Shown: positions 1 through 9,915, counted from the stretch's first letter. The stretch is 64,000 bases of DNA from Burkholderia mayonis (GCF_001523745.2 NZ_CP013387.1:2418001-2482000); one strand, 5' to 3'. Numbers and translations: made by a program. The notes: generated by a model not told the origin, from the sequence alone.

Positions 1-617
1 AATTCGCCGCCGTGTTGCGCGGCGATCTGAATCTGGCACGTCGTCTCGAACAGATACATGGCGAGAAACGCATCCGCAATCGATGGGCCGACCGTCAGCA
101 ATCCGTGATTGCGCAACATCAGGAACGTCGCACGCCCGAGGTCGGACTGCAAACGCGGCTTCTCTTCGTCCTTCAGCGCGACGCCCTCGTAATCGTGGTA
201 CGCGAGCGAACTCAGCACGAACGTCGATTGCTGCGAGATCGGCAGCACGCCGCCACGCTGCGCACTGATGGCAACGCCCGAGCGCGTATGCGTGTGCAGC
301 ACGCATTGCACGTCTTCGCGCGCGGCGTGCACCGCGCTGTGAATCACGAAGCCCGCGCGATTCACCGGATACTGTGAATCGTCGACCTTGTTGCCCGCCT
401 GATCGACCTTCACGAGCGACGACGCGGTGATCTCCTCGAACATCATCCCGTACGGGTTGATCAGGAAATGATGATCGGGGCCGGGCAGGCGCGCCGAGAT
501 GTGCGTGAAAATCAGATCGTCCCAGCCGTGCATCGCGACGAGGCGATAGCAGGCCGCCAGATCGCAGCGGAGTTTCCATTCGGCCGGTTCGACGTTGGCG
601 GCGGATGCAGTGTTCAT
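1..617 (-). CDS. Class II aldolase/adducin family protein (3' end cut by window edge)
   Basis: Reading leftward from an ATG at 617, 205 residues are visible before the window ends. The chain has the class II aldolase/adducin fold signature: an HTHT motif after VQCVL and a later LRNHG motif supply the usual zinc-binding histidines. Family members (fuculose-phosphate aldolase, RhaD, MtnB and many unassigned dehydratases or decarboxylases) act on phosphorylated or branched small molecules in the cytoplasm. The substrate cannot be told from this part. An AAAGGA ribosome-binding site lies 8 bases before the ATG. No partner gene is visible, because the next gene upstream is divergent. Confidence 0.85.
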   Translation of the reverse strand, partial: MNTASAANVEPAEWKLRCDLAACYRLVAMHGWDDLIFTHISARLPGPDHHFLINPYGMMFEEITASSLVKVDQAGNKVDDSQYPVNRAGFVIHSAVHAAREDVQCVLHTHTRSGVAISAQRGGVLPISQQSTFVLSSLAYHDYEGVALKDEEKPRLQSDLGRATFLMLRNHGLLTVGPSIADAFLAMYLFETTCQIQIAAQHGGE

Positions 618-906
618 AGAGGATTCCTTTCGTTGCCGGCGATTGCCGCGCAACCGTTTCCGATGCATTGTGGACGCGTGAGCGCCGCGCGTCCGTCTCG
701 TGCAGACGGTACGGCGTCGATGCGAATCCGCGTCCGCTCGTCGAATCCGTGCGCCGTCGCGGCGCGGCGCGGCGTCGCGACGGGTCCGTGCGTCACCCTA
801 TCAGTTTCGCGCGTCGATGTGCATCGGGTTTGCCCGCGCGCATGCGCTTCAAACGTTTGAAACGGGACCGAACGAATGCGGCGAATCGGCGGCATAATGA
901 CGGCCA

Positions 907-1581
907 ATGTCATCGAAACGAAACGATTCGCCGCCGCCCCACGCGACCGCACGCTCGACGCCGACGCGACACGCCACCCTCGACGGCCTCCTCCGTGAGA
1001 TTCGCGCATGCACCGTCTGCGCGTCGCACTTGCCGTGCGGACCGCGGCCGGTCGTGCGCGCGCATCCGCACGCACGTATTCTGATCGTCGGACAAGCGCC
1101 CGGCGCGCGCGTCCATGCGTCCGGCATTCCTTGGGACGACGCGAGCGGCAAGCGATTGAGGGAATGGCTGAACGTCGACGATGCGGCGTTCTACGACGAA
1201 TCGCTGTTCGCGATCGTCCCGATGGGTTTCTGCTATCCGGGGCGCGGCGCGAGCGGCGATAACCCGCCGCGTCCGGAATGCGCGCCGCTTTGGCTCGACA
1301 GATTGCTGAGCGAACTGCCCGATATCCGGTTGACGCTGCTGATCGGGCAATATGCGCAGCGACACTTCCTCGGCGCGCGCCGCAAACCTTCGGTTACCGA
1401 AACGGTTCGCGCGGGTGCCGAGTACGCGCCCGAGTTCATTCCGCTGCCGCATCCGTCGCCGCGCAATCAGGGCTGGCTCAAGCGGCATCCGTGGTTCGTC
1501 ACCGACGTGCTGCCCGTGCTGCGCGGCAAAGTGGCCGAACTGCTGCCTTCGCCCGAAGGACATCGGCAGACAAAACACTGA
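907..1581 (+). CDS. Uracil-DNA glycosylase family protein
   Basis: The gene encodes 224 residues. The core GQAPGARVHASGIPWDDASG matches the uracil-DNA glycosylase superfamily motif 1 region, and a late HPSPRNQGW stretch matches the HP(S/L) motif that enters the minor groove in these enzymes. An N-terminal CTVC pair and other cysteines resemble the iron-sulfur ligands of family 4/5-like enzymes, but I cannot confirm a cluster. The expected role is removal of uracil or a related damaged base, or a diverged nucleic-acid function of the superfamily. The first 25 residues are a polar extension. The gene stands alone, divergent from the aldolase gene and convergent with the CocE hydrolase. Confidence 0.8.
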   Translation: MSSKRNDSPPPHATARSTPTRHATLDGLLREIRACTVCASHLPCGPRPVVRAHPHARILIVGQAPGARVHASGIPWDDASGKRLREWLNVDDAAFYDESLFAIVPMGFCYPGRGASGDNPPRPECAPLWLDRLLSELPDIRLTLLIGQYAQRHFLGARRKPSVTETVRAGAEYAPEFIPLPHPSPRNQGWLKRHPWFVTDVLPVLRGKVAELLPSPEGHRQTKH

Positions 1582-1717
1582 CCGTCCGCAAGCATTCGGC
1601 TTCGTTCGCCTTCCGAAACAATGCCTCGAACGACTTCGCCGCGAGCGCGACATTCGCGGCGAAGTCTCGTTCAAGCGGCACGCGCATCGCGTACCGCTCG
1701 CCGCCATACGCTTCCCG

Positions 1718-3649
1718 TCAAGCCGGAAGCTGCGGCACCGTCACCGACGTTCCGGCCGGATCGAGCGTCAGCTCGGTACCCGGCGTCGGCCGCAGCGTCG
1801 CCTCGTTGTCGCTCGACAGCACGACGAGCCCGAGCCGATGCCCCGCTTCGAGCCTGTAGTCGCGCGGCATGAACGTCAGGCGCAGATCGTACGGCATGCC
1901 GGCCAGCACCGGCTCCGAAAGCCAGTTCGACAGGCGGTTGCGCGGATCGGTCCATGCGCGGGTGACGATCGTCGCGCTGCCGTCCGGCGCGCGATCGACC
2001 AATAGCGCGGTCACGTTCGCGGTCGCAGAGAACGTCAGGCGGACGCGCGCGGTCACGCTGCCCGAGATCCGCGTCGCGCCCGCGACCGGCGCCGTCTCGA
2101 AGCGGCTGCGATGCTCGCCCGTGCTCGCGTTCGCCAGCGTGAGCGCGGTAATTCGCGCATCGTCGGTGAACTTCACGAGCGGACCGCTCGTCGGCTCGCG
2201 CAGCAGCGTGCCGGTGCCCGCGCCGTCGCCGCCCGCGAAATACGTGACCCGCGCCGCGCCGCGTGCAGGCCAGCTCGCCTCCTTCAGCAGCGTGCCGTCC
2301 GCCTGCTCGATCACCGCGCCCGGGCTACGCTCGACGCCGTTGCCGTAGCCAAGCAGATAGCGCGTGAACCAGCGGTTCACCTGCGCGGTCCATGCGTCGG
2401 CCATCGCGGGCACGCGGGTCGGATCGGTATGGCGCGCGCGGTGCAGCCACAACTGTGCCGGCACGCCCTGGCGCCGCATCGCGAGATACCACGACGTCGA
2501 CTGATCGGTCCTGACGTTGTCGTCGGCAAGTCCCTGTGCAACGAGCGCGGGCGCGACCGCTAACGCGCTCGGAATCTCGCGCGCCGCCCAGAACGCCGAA
2601 TAATCGCCCGTCTTGCGATCCTCTTTCTGCAGCGCCTCGTCGATCAGGTGCGTGCAGCGCTCCGGATGCGGATTCGTCAGCAGCGCCTTGATGTAGACGT
2701 CGACGTCCTCGCCCTGATAGCCGTCCGGCGCGCGCACGAGCCCGCCCGAGCGGTAGTAGCCGTACATGTTCGACAGCCCTGCGACGGGCACGATCGCGTC
2801 GAGCCCGCGCGTGCGCAGGCTCGCGACCATCTTCGGCAGCGTGCCGTCGTACGATACGCCGTACATGCCGACGTGGCCCGTCGACCAGCTCGCGACGATA
2901 GGCTTGCCGTTCGCGTCTTTCGCGACCGCGCCGCGCCCGAGCCAGCGAATCACCGACGCCATCGCAACCGATTCGTCGCGCGTCAGGATCGTCGGGCAGC
3001 CGTCCGAACCGGCCGTGCCGAGCGAGTCCGCATACACGACCGTGAAGCCGCGCGGCACGAAATAGCCTTCGATCCACGAACGTCCCGCGGCGGCCGCGTC
3101 GACCTGCTGCCAGATCCGTGTCTGCGGCGCGGCAGCCATGATTCGTGCGGAGACCGAAGCAGCCGGATGCGGCGTGCCGTCGAGCTCGACGTCGACGTTG
3201 TGGTTCGGGCTGTCGGCGAGGCCGTTGTAGTAGGGACTCGCGAGCACGATGACGGGCGTGCGTGCACCCGCCGCGGTTTCGGACGGACGCACGATGCGCA
3301 CGTGTATCCGGTCCTTCGCGCCGTCGCCGTCGGAGTCGACGGGCGTCTCGACCCATGCCTCTTCGGCGATCGTGCTGCCCGACAGCGACGGCTGCACCTG
3401 GCCGTTCTCGATCACGGGCCGATAGCGACCACCGCTCGACAGATCGGCATACGGCACGCCGGACGGCGAGAAACGCGCTGCGATCTGAGGTGCGCCGGCC
3501 GCCGCCGGCCCCCCCTCCTGTTGGACTTGAGCGAGCGCGGACGCACCCGGAACGCCTGCGCCGTCATCGCCGCCGCACGCGGCAAGCGTCGTAGCGGCAA
3601 CGAGCGCGGCGATCCATGCGCGACGCGGTTCGGTTCGATGAAATTTCAT
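1718..3649 (-). CDS. CocE/NonD family hydrolase, predicted lipoprotein
   Basis: This is a 643-residue protein with a lipoprotein signal: a hydrophobic stretch ends in a LAAC lipobox with Cys25, so it is probably membrane-anchored in the cell envelope. The body is an X-Pro dipeptidyl-peptidase/cocaine-esterase alpha/beta hydrolase. The nucleophile motif GVSYDG puts Ser266 in place, ADDN near 376 suits the acid and the H403-H407 region suits the histidine. The C-terminal 200 residues look like the usual jelly-roll domain. A TAAGGA ribosome-binding site precedes the ATG. It lies downstream of the MprA-like protease gene on the same strand, which suggests an extracytoplasmic peptide or ester degradation role. 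The true substrate is unknown. Confidence 0.85.
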   Translation of the reverse strand: MKFHRTEPRRAWIAALVAATTLAACGGDDGAGVPGASALAQVQQEGGPAAAGAPQIAARFSPSGVPYADLSSGGRYRPVIENGQVQPSLSGSTIAEEAWVETPVDSDGDGAKDRIHVRIVRPSETAAGARTPVIVLASPYYNGLADSPNHNVDVELDGTPHPAASVSARIMAAAPQTRIWQQVDAAAAGRSWIEGYFVPRGFTVVYADSLGTAGSDGCPTILTRDESVAMASVIRWLGRGAVAKDANGKPIVASWSTGHVGMYGVSYDGTLPKMVASLRTRGLDAIVPVAGLSNMYGYYRSGGLVRAPDGYQGEDVDVYIKALLTNPHPERCTHLIDEALQKEDRKTGDYSAFWAAREIPSALAVAPALVAQGLADDNVRTDQSTSWYLAMRRQGVPAQLWLHRARHTDPTRVPAMADAWTAQVNRWFTRYLLGYGNGVERSPGAVIEQADGTLLKEASWPARGAARVTYFAGGDGAGTGTLLREPTSGPLVKFTDDARITALTLANASTGEHRSRFETAPVAGATRISGSVTARVRLTFSATANVTALLVDRAPDGSATIVTRAWTDPRNRLSNWLSEPVLAGMPYDLRLTFMPRDYRLEAGHRLGLVVLSSDNEATLRPTPGTELTLDPAGTSVTVPQLPA

Positions 3650-3955
3650 TGTTGTCCTTATTTAGATGATCGTCGGGAAACGGTCATCCCGTGCGGGATG
3701 GCGTCGTGTTGAACATGCCGGCGGACACTGCCGACCGCACCGCGAGCACGTCGGCGCCCGGACGATGCCGGGCGCGTTCGTGACGCGATGCTTCGGCGCT
3801 GCCGGCGCGACATGACCGGCCGGCGGCGCCGCGATGCGGGCGTTGCATGACAGAGGGAGCCGCGCACCGACTCACCGCGCCGAGGCCCGCATCCCGCATG
3901 ACGGGCATCGGCGCATGCGAACGCGAAGCTTCCTCGCGGCAACGCCCGCGTTCGC
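3650..3955. other. Intergenic stretch between protease and hydrolase genes
   Basis: No gene is supported here. The clearest structure is a perfect 8-bp GC-rich inverted repeat at 3754-3775. The ribosome-binding site of the CocE-like gene is at the right-hand edge of that gene. Confidence 0.5.
3754..3775 (-). terminator. GC-rich hairpin downstream of the MprA-like gene
   Basis: The arms GCGCCCGG and CCGGGCGC are perfectly complementary around a 6-base loop. The hairpin lies about 180 bases past the protease stop codon on the same strand. No T-run follows, so it could be a weak or Rho-assisted terminator, or a chance GC-rich palindrome. Confidence 0.35.
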
Positions 3956-5458
3956 TCACTGCGCAGCGGCGTTGACGGCGTTGCCGGCGTCGAGCAATCC
4001 CGCGCCGCAGGTGCTCGTCGAGCAGCCCGATCCGCTCGCGAACGGACGCGCGCCCGACTGCAGCCGCTGCAGGATCTGCGACGGCGACAGCGTCGGATTG
4101 ACTGCGAGCATCAGCGCGATGGTGCCCGCGACGTGCGGCGTCGCCATGCTGGTGCCGCTGTAGCTCGCGTAACTGTCCGCGCCCGGCGACGTCTTGCCGG
4201 CATTGAGCGTCGACAGGATGCCGACGCCCGGCGCGGCAATCTTCACGGCCGCGCCGTAGTTGCTGAAGCTCGCGCGAACACCGTTGCTGTCGATCGCGCC
4301 GACCGCGATCACGCCCAGGCAATTCGCCGGCTGGGTCGTCGATACCGAACCGCCGTTGTTGCCGGCCGCAACGACGACGTTCGCGCCGCGCGACGTGATC
4401 TCGCTGATCGCGTTCTGATACGTCGTGCTGCACGTGCGGCCGTATCCGCCCAGGCTCAGGTTCAGCACCTTCGCGGGATTCGGATTCGATGGCGCGCCCG
4501 GTACCGACAGGCCCGCGGCCCAGCGCATGCCGTCGACGATGTCGCTCAGCATTCCGCCGCACTTGCCGAGCACGCGCACCGGCAGCACCTTGCCGACCCA
4601 TGAGATGCCCGCAACGCCAAAGCCGTTGTTCGTCACCGCACCGATCGTGCCCGCGACGTGCGTGCCGTGCCACGAGCTGTTGCTCGCGCCGCAGCCATAG
4701 AACGGACCGCTCGGATCGCCGTCTTCCTGCGCGGTCACCCAGTCGCCGGGATCGGATGCGTCGCTGTCGCGGCCGTTGCCGTCGTTTGCGATCGCCGGAT
4801 CCGAGATGAAGTCGTAGCCCGGCACCAGATTCGCGGCGAGATCCGCATGCGGGCGATAGCCGGTATCGATGACGCCGACGACGACGCGCTCGGAGCCGGT
4901 CGTGCGATCCCATGCCTTCGGCAGATTCGCGCCGCCCTTGGGATTGAAGTAGCCCCACTGCTCGGAATAGCGCGTGTCGTTTGGCACGAGGAACGGATGC
5001 ATCCGCGCATCCGGCTCCGCATACTCGATCGCGCCGTCCGCCGCGAAGTCGCGCGCGAGCGCTTCCGCTTCGGTGAGCGACACGCGACGCTGCAGCGACA
5101 GCACGGTCGCGCCTCCCGACATGTCGCGCTTGACGCGAAGGCCCGCCGCGGGATCGGCCGGGTTGCCCGGCGCGGAGGCGGCAGCCGCGCCGAACGCGCG
5201 CCCTGCTGCACGCGACTTGCGCGCGGCGAGCACGCGATCGATGACCGCCTGGACGTCGGCGTGCGCCGCTTTCGCGGCCGACGAATCGGTCGACGTCTTC
5301 GCCGCGCGCAACTTGACGATCAACTGGTTGACCGCATCGGCCGGCCCGGGAACGAGCGGAGCTGCTGCGGTTTCCGCTTGCGCGACCGAAGCGAGACCGG
5401 CCACCGCGGCACAGACGATGGTCACCTTAAATGAAGCAGTACGAATCAATTTAGACAT
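3956..5458 (-). CDS. mprA: Secreted subtilisin-family (S8) serine protease, MprA-like
   Basis: A signal peptide (about residues 1-28, ending AQA) and a propeptide precede an S8 peptidase domain. The catalytic triad is Asp198 (GVIDTG), His264 (WHGTHVAG) and Ser437 (YSGTSMATPH), with the oxyanion Asn367 in AAGNNGG. The length of 500 residues equals the MprA exoprotease of B. pseudomallei as I remember it. I chose the second ATG, at 5458, because the GGGGGAG ribosome-binding site sits at proper spacing from it but almost touches the ATG at 5464. The Asp/Gly-rich loops and several cysteine pairs in the domain suggest calcium sites and disulfides. It should act outside the cell. A two-component system is encoded 1.7 kb away, divergently. 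Confidence 0.92.
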   Translation of the reverse strand: MSKLIRTASFKVTIVCAAVAGLASVAQAETAAAPLVPGPADAVNQLIVKLRAAKTSTDSSAAKAAHADVQAVIDRVLAARKSRAAGRAFGAAAASAPGNPADPAAGLRVKRDMSGGATVLSLQRRVSLTEAEALARDFAADGAIEYAEPDARMHPFLVPNDTRYSEQWGYFNPKGGANLPKAWDRTTGSERVVVGVIDTGYRPHADLAANLVPGYDFISDPAIANDGNGRDSDASDPGDWVTAQEDGDPSGPFYGCGASNSSWHGTHVAGTIGAVTNNGFGVAGISWVGKVLPVRVLGKCGGMLSDIVDGMRWAAGLSVPGAPSNPNPAKVLNLSLGGYGRTCSTTYQNAISEITSRGANVVVAAGNNGGSVSTTQPANCLGVIAVGAIDSNGVRASFSNYGAAVKIAAPGVGILSTLNAGKTSPGADSYASYSGTSMATPHVAGTIALMLAVNPTLSPSQILQRLQSGARPFASGSGCSTSTCGAGLLDAGNAVNAAAQ

Positions 5459-7126
5459 GCCCATACTCCCCCAAACGAAAATTCATGAACGGAATGAGTC
5501 GACGATGTTGTGTTGTAGCTGCTTGCTTCGCTGCGCTGCCGGCAAGAAAGGACACGCCGCGCCGATGCGCACGACAGTGCTCGACCGGACGACGTGTTGC
5601 CGACAAACCGGTTGTGGTCGATCGAATCGTCCGGCCCGTGCGGCCAGACGATTCGTCTTCCGTCAGATCTGCGTCATGGGAACTGGGCGAAACGGTGACC
5701 CGTTCCGTCTGCCCCACCCTCTCAGGTTCTATTTGCCGCGTTTGTATTTATCGGTACGTCTTTGCGACTCGTCAGGCCCTCATCAAGCATTTACTGCGTC
5801 GTTCGACGGCAGCAAACTCTGATTACATTTGTATTTCAAAATGTCGACACGAGATCTCGAGCGACGCGGGAACGTCGGGCGGCTAGACCTGCCGCCGTCG
5901 GCCCTACAGGCACGGATCGCCGTCTTGTCGGCAATGCGGCGCCTGCGCCGCTCGGTCTCATTTCTTTCCATAAGCTTGCGCAAAACTTATATCGCTGAAA
6001 TCAGTGTGTCAAACATTTTTAGCTTATATCAAAAAAAGTTTCGTCTTGATTATTCGGAGGAGAATCGGGTTTCACGCTTCGGTAAATCGACCCGCTGCGT
6101 TGATTGCGCATGCCAGCTTGGCAGCGCGTAGTTTCTCCATGGTCTCGATCTCGTAGAAGAAAACGGCAACCGCGCAAGAAAGCGCCAGTTTTGAACGCGG
6201 AACAGAGAGATTTTCGAACATCGGATCACGCGAACAGGAATAGCTTTTCTTTACCCGCTCCGCATGATGCGGCTGCGTCATCGAACCGGCGCGCATCGCA
6301 TTGTCGCGATGCGCGTGCATTCCTTCACGGATCGGCAGTGTCGGCGGGATCTCGTGTATCGCGGCCCGACTATATGCGGCGAGAACCGCCAAGAAAGCGC
6401 TGCTTTGCAGCAACCCGCTTCGACTCGTGCAGTGCAGCACGTATTTTATTTCGAATATCCCTACACGTCATAAGGAATATCCTCGTGCGATTGCACGCGC
6501 CGCTCATTGCGTTGCCGGCTTTTCATCGCGCGCATGGCATACCGAATTGCTTCACCCGTCACGATCGCGGCTGCGTGTTTTCCTTTTGTCATTCGCGTCG
6601 TCGTGTCTTCAGATAGACGCCAATGCGATGCTTCATCGATGCGTCGATCGACGAATATCGAGCATGACCGATACCCAAGCGTCATCGCATGTCGGTTTCT
6701 TCATCGTCGAAAATTTTTTTTCGATTTCAGAAGTCAATCGCTTCCCCGTCGCGCGGGCATGACATTTTTGTCACGTTCACATGACGCAAGCACATGCCGA
6801 ACGTCATCGGCGAATGAATGGCATCGCCACGTCCGCGACGAGCGAACGAAGCGACGAATGACGGCGCACACGACACTTCGCAGGTCACGTTCGTCTCCGC
6901 CCGCCGGCGCGGCTCCATCACACTTCGCGTCGCGTCCATCCCTCCCGCATTCGCATGTCGCCTGATCGCTTCGCCGGCTGGTTCACAGATGCGGCGTTTC
7001 ATCGCGGCAACCATCGACGAAACACGATGTGCGCGCCACACGTCATTAATCACGTACACCGAAATGTTGAACTGTGAACGACACGCATTCTCAAAGAATA
7101 TTTCACGCATTCTTAACGAGTTTGAA
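5459..7126. other. 1.67-kb AT-richer non-coding gap between mprA and the two-component genes
   Basis: No open frame here has convincing codon use or a ribosome-binding site tied to a long reading frame. The segment is visibly richer in A+T than its neighbours, most of all around 5740-6060 and 6420-6480. It presumably holds the promoters of two divergent units (mprA to the left, the response regulator to the right). A GGAGGAG stretch near 6057 is not followed by a usable start codon within normal spacing. Confidence 0.5.
7082..7113 (+). promoter_or_regulatory. Direct repeat, candidate response-regulator box
   Basis: The decamer CACGCATTCT occurs at 7082-7091 and again at 7104-7113, exactly 22 bp apart (two helical turns). 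An ATTCT/AGAAT inverted pair lies between them. OmpR-family regulators commonly bind such tandem sites. The element ends 13 bases before the regulator's ATG, so autoregulation is plausible but inferred. Confidence 0.45.
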
Positions 7127-7819
7127 ATGAAGGTTCTTATCGTAGAAGACGAGCTGAAGACGGGCATGTATTTGAAGCGCGGGCTCACCGAAGCAGGCTT
7201 CGTTTGCGACTGGACCCAAGACGGCATCAGCGGCCTGCACCAATTGCAGACCGAGAATTACGACCTCGCGATCCTCGACGTGATGCTGCCCGGCTGCGAT
7301 GGCTGGACAATCGTTCGCGAGCTGCGCAGGACACATCGGACGCCGGTGCTGTTCCTCACGGCGCGCGATCATGTCGACGATCGCGTAAAAGGCCTCGAGC
7401 TCGGCGGCGACGACTATCTCGCGAAACCGTTCGATTTCGCCGAGCTGCTCGCGCGCGCGCGTTCGCTGCTCCGGCGCGGCCAGGCGACCGATGCGCCGGT
7501 GCTGCGCGTCGCGAATCTCGAGCTCGATCTCATCCAGCGCAAGGCGCGCCGCCAAGGCAACACGATCCTGCTCACTGCGAAGGAGTTCCTGCTGCTGTGG
7601 CTGCTGATGCGCCGGCAAGGCGAGATCCTGCCGCGTTCTCTGATCGCGTCGCAGATCTGGGACATCAACTTCGACAGCGATTCGAACGTCGTCGACGCCG
7701 CGATCAAGCGCGTGCGCGCAAAGGTCGATCAGGACTACGAGCCCAAGCTGATCCACACGGTCCGTGGAATGGGATACGTTCTCGAGCAGCGAGGCGAGCC
7801 GTGCGAATCGTGCGCGTGA
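7127..7819 (+). CDS. OmpR/PhoB-family response regulator (heavy-metal type)
   Basis: The protein has 230 residues: an N-terminal receiver domain with acidic residues ED at 7-8, the phosphoacceptor Asp51 (AILDVMLPG) and the conserved KPF lysine near 100, then a C-terminal winged-helix DNA-binding domain with typical TAKEF and RGMGYVLE segments. It resembles IrlR/CopR-type regulators of metal-responsive genes. An open frame extends upstream, but the ATG at 7127 begins exactly at the canonical MKVLIVEDE start. The stop codon overlaps the kinase start (TGATG), so the two proteins are translationally coupled. A 22-bp-spaced direct repeat lies just upstream. Confidence 0.92.
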   Translation: MKVLIVEDELKTGMYLKRGLTEAGFVCDWTQDGISGLHQLQTENYDLAILDVMLPGCDGWTIVRELRRTHRTPVLFLTARDHVDDRVKGLELGGDDYLAKPFDFAELLARARSLLRRGQATDAPVLRVANLELDLIQRKARRQGNTILLTAKEFLLLWLLMRRQGEILPRSLIASQIWDINFDSDSNVVDAAIKRVRAKVDQDYEPKLIHTVRGMGYVLEQRGEPCESCA

Positions 7820-9270
7820 TGCATCGGCTCGCGCCGCGCACGATGCGCGTGCGGCTCGCGATCAAGTTCGCGCTATCCACGTCCGTGCTCCTCGCAATCA
7901 GCGGCTTACTGCTGTACGAAACGCTCACGCGCACGTTCGCGTATTCGTCGGAGCGCGCGATGGAAACGACGCTCGCCGGCGTGGTCGCACACATCGGCGA
8001 AGCGCGCAGCATCGCGGAGCTGCGCGAAAAGGGAACCAGGTTCTACTACTCGTTCCATAGCGACGAAAAGGTCGATTTCGCGATCTACGACGCACGCGGC
8101 ACCGCGTACATGCAAAGCGGCTGGTTCGCGCCGTTTGGCGGCGTGCGGCAAGCGAAGACCGGCTCCGATCCGACGATCGTCGACGACAAGCGCCACGCAA
8201 AGCGCTATCTCGTCGCCGACGCGCGCCTCACCGGCAACCCGGGCTTGCCGCTGCGCGTCGCGGTTCAGTACGACTTCCGCCGCGAGCAGTCGCTGCTGCG
8301 CACGTGCGCGATCAGCATCATCGCGATCATCCTCGTCGGCACGGCTGTCGCGGCGACGGTCGCGTACTGGATCGCCGCATACGCGCTCAGGCCGCTGCGC
8401 CGCTTCGCCGCGCAGGCCGACCAGATCTCGAGCAGCCGGCTCGCGCAGCCGCTGACCGAAACGGAAATGGCAGGCGAGCTGAGGGAACTCGCGATCTCGT
8501 TCAACCGAATGCTCGCGCGACTCAACGCATCGTTTACGCGGTTGAAGGAATACTCGTCCGATCTCGCGCACGACATTCGCACGCCGCTCACCAATCTGCT
8601 CGCCGAGGCGCAAGTCGCGCTGTCGCAGCGGCGCTCTGTCGACGAATATCGTCAGGTGATCGAATCGAGTGTCGAAGAGTATCAGCGGCTCGCGAGAATG
8701 GTCGACGACATGCTGTTCCTCGCGCGCGCGGACGGCCATCAGAACAAGCTCGACATCGAGCCGGTCGAAGCCTATGCGGTGGCCGACCGGATCGTCCGCT
8801 ATTACGAGACGGTCGCCGAAGATCGCGGCATCGGGATCGCCGTCGAAGGCCAGGCGAGTTTCAACGGCGACCTGATCCTCGTGCAGCGCGCGCTAAGCAA
8901 TCTTCTGTCCAATGCGATCCGGCATGCACCCGACAACTCGACGGTCGTCGTCCGCTGCGAGCAGACCGAGCGGGATGTCGTGATCGCCGTGACCGACACC
9001 GGGCGCGGAATCGAGGCCGTGCATCTGCCGCGGATCTTCGACCGCTTCTACCGCGTCGATCCGTCGCGCCACGACTCCGCGTCGGGAACCGGACTCGGGC
9101 TCGCGATCGTGCGCTCGATCATCGCCGAGCACAGCGGTGATTGCTGGGTCGAAAGCGTGCCGAACGTCTTCACGACGTTCTTCCTGCGCTTCCCTCGTGA
9201 GCATGTTGCCGACGACGTCGATTGCGCGCCGCCTGGCCATGATTCGCGTTGGCATCTCGAACAGACTTGA
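7819..9270 (+). CDS. Heavy-metal-type sensor histidine kinase
   Basis: This is a 483-residue membrane kinase. Transmembrane segments lie at about 13-33 and 163-187, flanking a periplasmic sensing domain of about 125 residues. A HAMP region follows, then a dimerisation helix with phosphoacceptor His251 (DLAHDIRTPL), then an ATPase domain with N-box (NLLSNAIRHA), DTGRGI and GTGLGLAI boxes. The layout matches IrlS/CusS/CopS sensors. The ATG at 7819 overlaps the regulator's stop; an in-frame GTG at 7801 is an alternative. The signal sensed cannot be read from the sequence; copper, cadmium, zinc or a related stress would fit the family. Confidence 0.92.
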   Translation: MHRLAPRTMRVRLAIKFALSTSVLLAISGLLLYETLTRTFAYSSERAMETTLAGVVAHIGEARSIAELREKGTRFYYSFHSDEKVDFAIYDARGTAYMQSGWFAPFGGVRQAKTGSDPTIVDDKRHAKRYLVADARLTGNPGLPLRVAVQYDFRREQSLLRTCAISIIAIILVGTAVAATVAYWIAAYALRPLRRFAAQADQISSSRLAQPLTETEMAGELRELAISFNRMLARLNASFTRLKEYSSDLAHDIRTPLTNLLAEAQVALSQRRSVDEYRQVIESSVEEYQRLARMVDDMLFLARADGHQNKLDIEPVEAYAVADRIVRYYETVAEDRGIGIAVEGQASFNGDLILVQRALSNLLSNAIRHAPDNSTVVVRCEQTERDVVIAVTDTGRGIEAVHLPRIFDRFYRVDPSRHDSASGTGLGLAIVRSIIAEHSGDCWVESVPNVFTTFFLRFPREHVADDVDCAPPGHDSRWHLEQT

Positions 9271-9420
9271 GTCATTTCGCGAATCATTTTAAATTCGAAT
9301 TCGGCATTTTCATCAAAATGACAAAAACATCATTTGAAGGTCACGTTGCCGGAGGGGCCGTTGTTCAAAATGTCAATCATCGAATTCTCCTTCTGGATTC
9401 GATATTGATATGGAGAACGT

Positions 9421-9762
9421 ATGAAAACCAAATTCCTCATTGTCGCCCTCGCCGCCGCGATCGTTTCGCCGGCGGCATTCGCGGACGCGCCGGCCGGAAA
9501 GACCCGCGCCCAGGTCTACCAGGAGCTGGTCGAGGCAAAGGCTAACGGGCTCGACTATGTGACCGATGCGTCGTATCCGGAAATCTCGCCGCTCTACGCA
9601 CCTCGCTTCGCGAACAAGGCCAAGCCGCAGCAGCCGACGCATGCGATCGCCGATACGCGTGGCGACGCAAAGGCGGGGGCCTCGGGCAGCATGTCGGAAG
9701 CGGCCGAGGAGCAACGCTGCGTCGGTCCGCGGACGTTCTGCAACCCGTATGCCGGGTCCTGA
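9421..9762 (+). CDS. DUF4148 domain small secreted protein
   Basis: The gene encodes 113 residues with a clear signal peptide (cleavage after AFA, about residue 21) and the short TRAQVYQELVEAKANG segment typical of DUF4148 proteins, which are abundant in Burkholderia and often sit next to two-component genes. The mature protein is about 90 residues, carries two cysteines near the C-terminus (RCVGPRTFC) and should be periplasmic. No function is established. A TGGAGAA ribosome-binding site precedes the ATG, and a strong hairpin with a T-run follows the gene. It may be a target of the upstream kinase/regulator pair. Confidence 0.85.
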   Translation: MKTKFLIVALAAAIVSPAAFADAPAGKTRAQVYQELVEAKANGLDYVTDASYPEISPLYAPRFANKAKPQQPTHAIADTRGDAKAGASGSMSEAAEEQRCVGPRTFCNPYAGS

Positions 9763-9801
9763 GAGCCATGGCTGCGCCCCGCGTCATCGCGGATGAAACG
9801 T

Positions 9802-9835
9802 GCGGCAGGTCATCTCGCGATGCCTGCCGCTTTTT
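9802..9835 (+). terminator. Rho-independent terminator after the DUF4148 gene
   Basis: The stem GCGGCAGG/CCTGCCGC is perfect and continues inward with CAT/ATG after one bulged base. It is followed directly by five T residues. It lies 40 bases after the stop codon and closes the regulator-kinase-DUF4148 unit. Confidence 0.85.
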
Positions 9836-9915
9836 GCCGTTCGAAGATATGGCGGTGCGAAAGAGCCGCGCACATGCGGCAAGACGGATTGGCGACGCGA
9901 TCGCCCGCCGTCGCG

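Noticed and set aside
6057..6064. GGAGGAG as a ribosome-binding site for a hidden gene
   Set aside because: No ATG, GTG or TTG with a sustained reading frame follows at normal spacing.
6072..6440. Minus-strand 122-codon frame in the mprA-regulator gap, with a protein-like C-terminus (MEKLRAAKLACAINAAGRFTEA)
   Set aside because: The rest of the frame has mixed, non-coding composition, there is no solid ribosome-binding site and no family resemblance. Only the last 22 residues look plausible, too little to call a gene.
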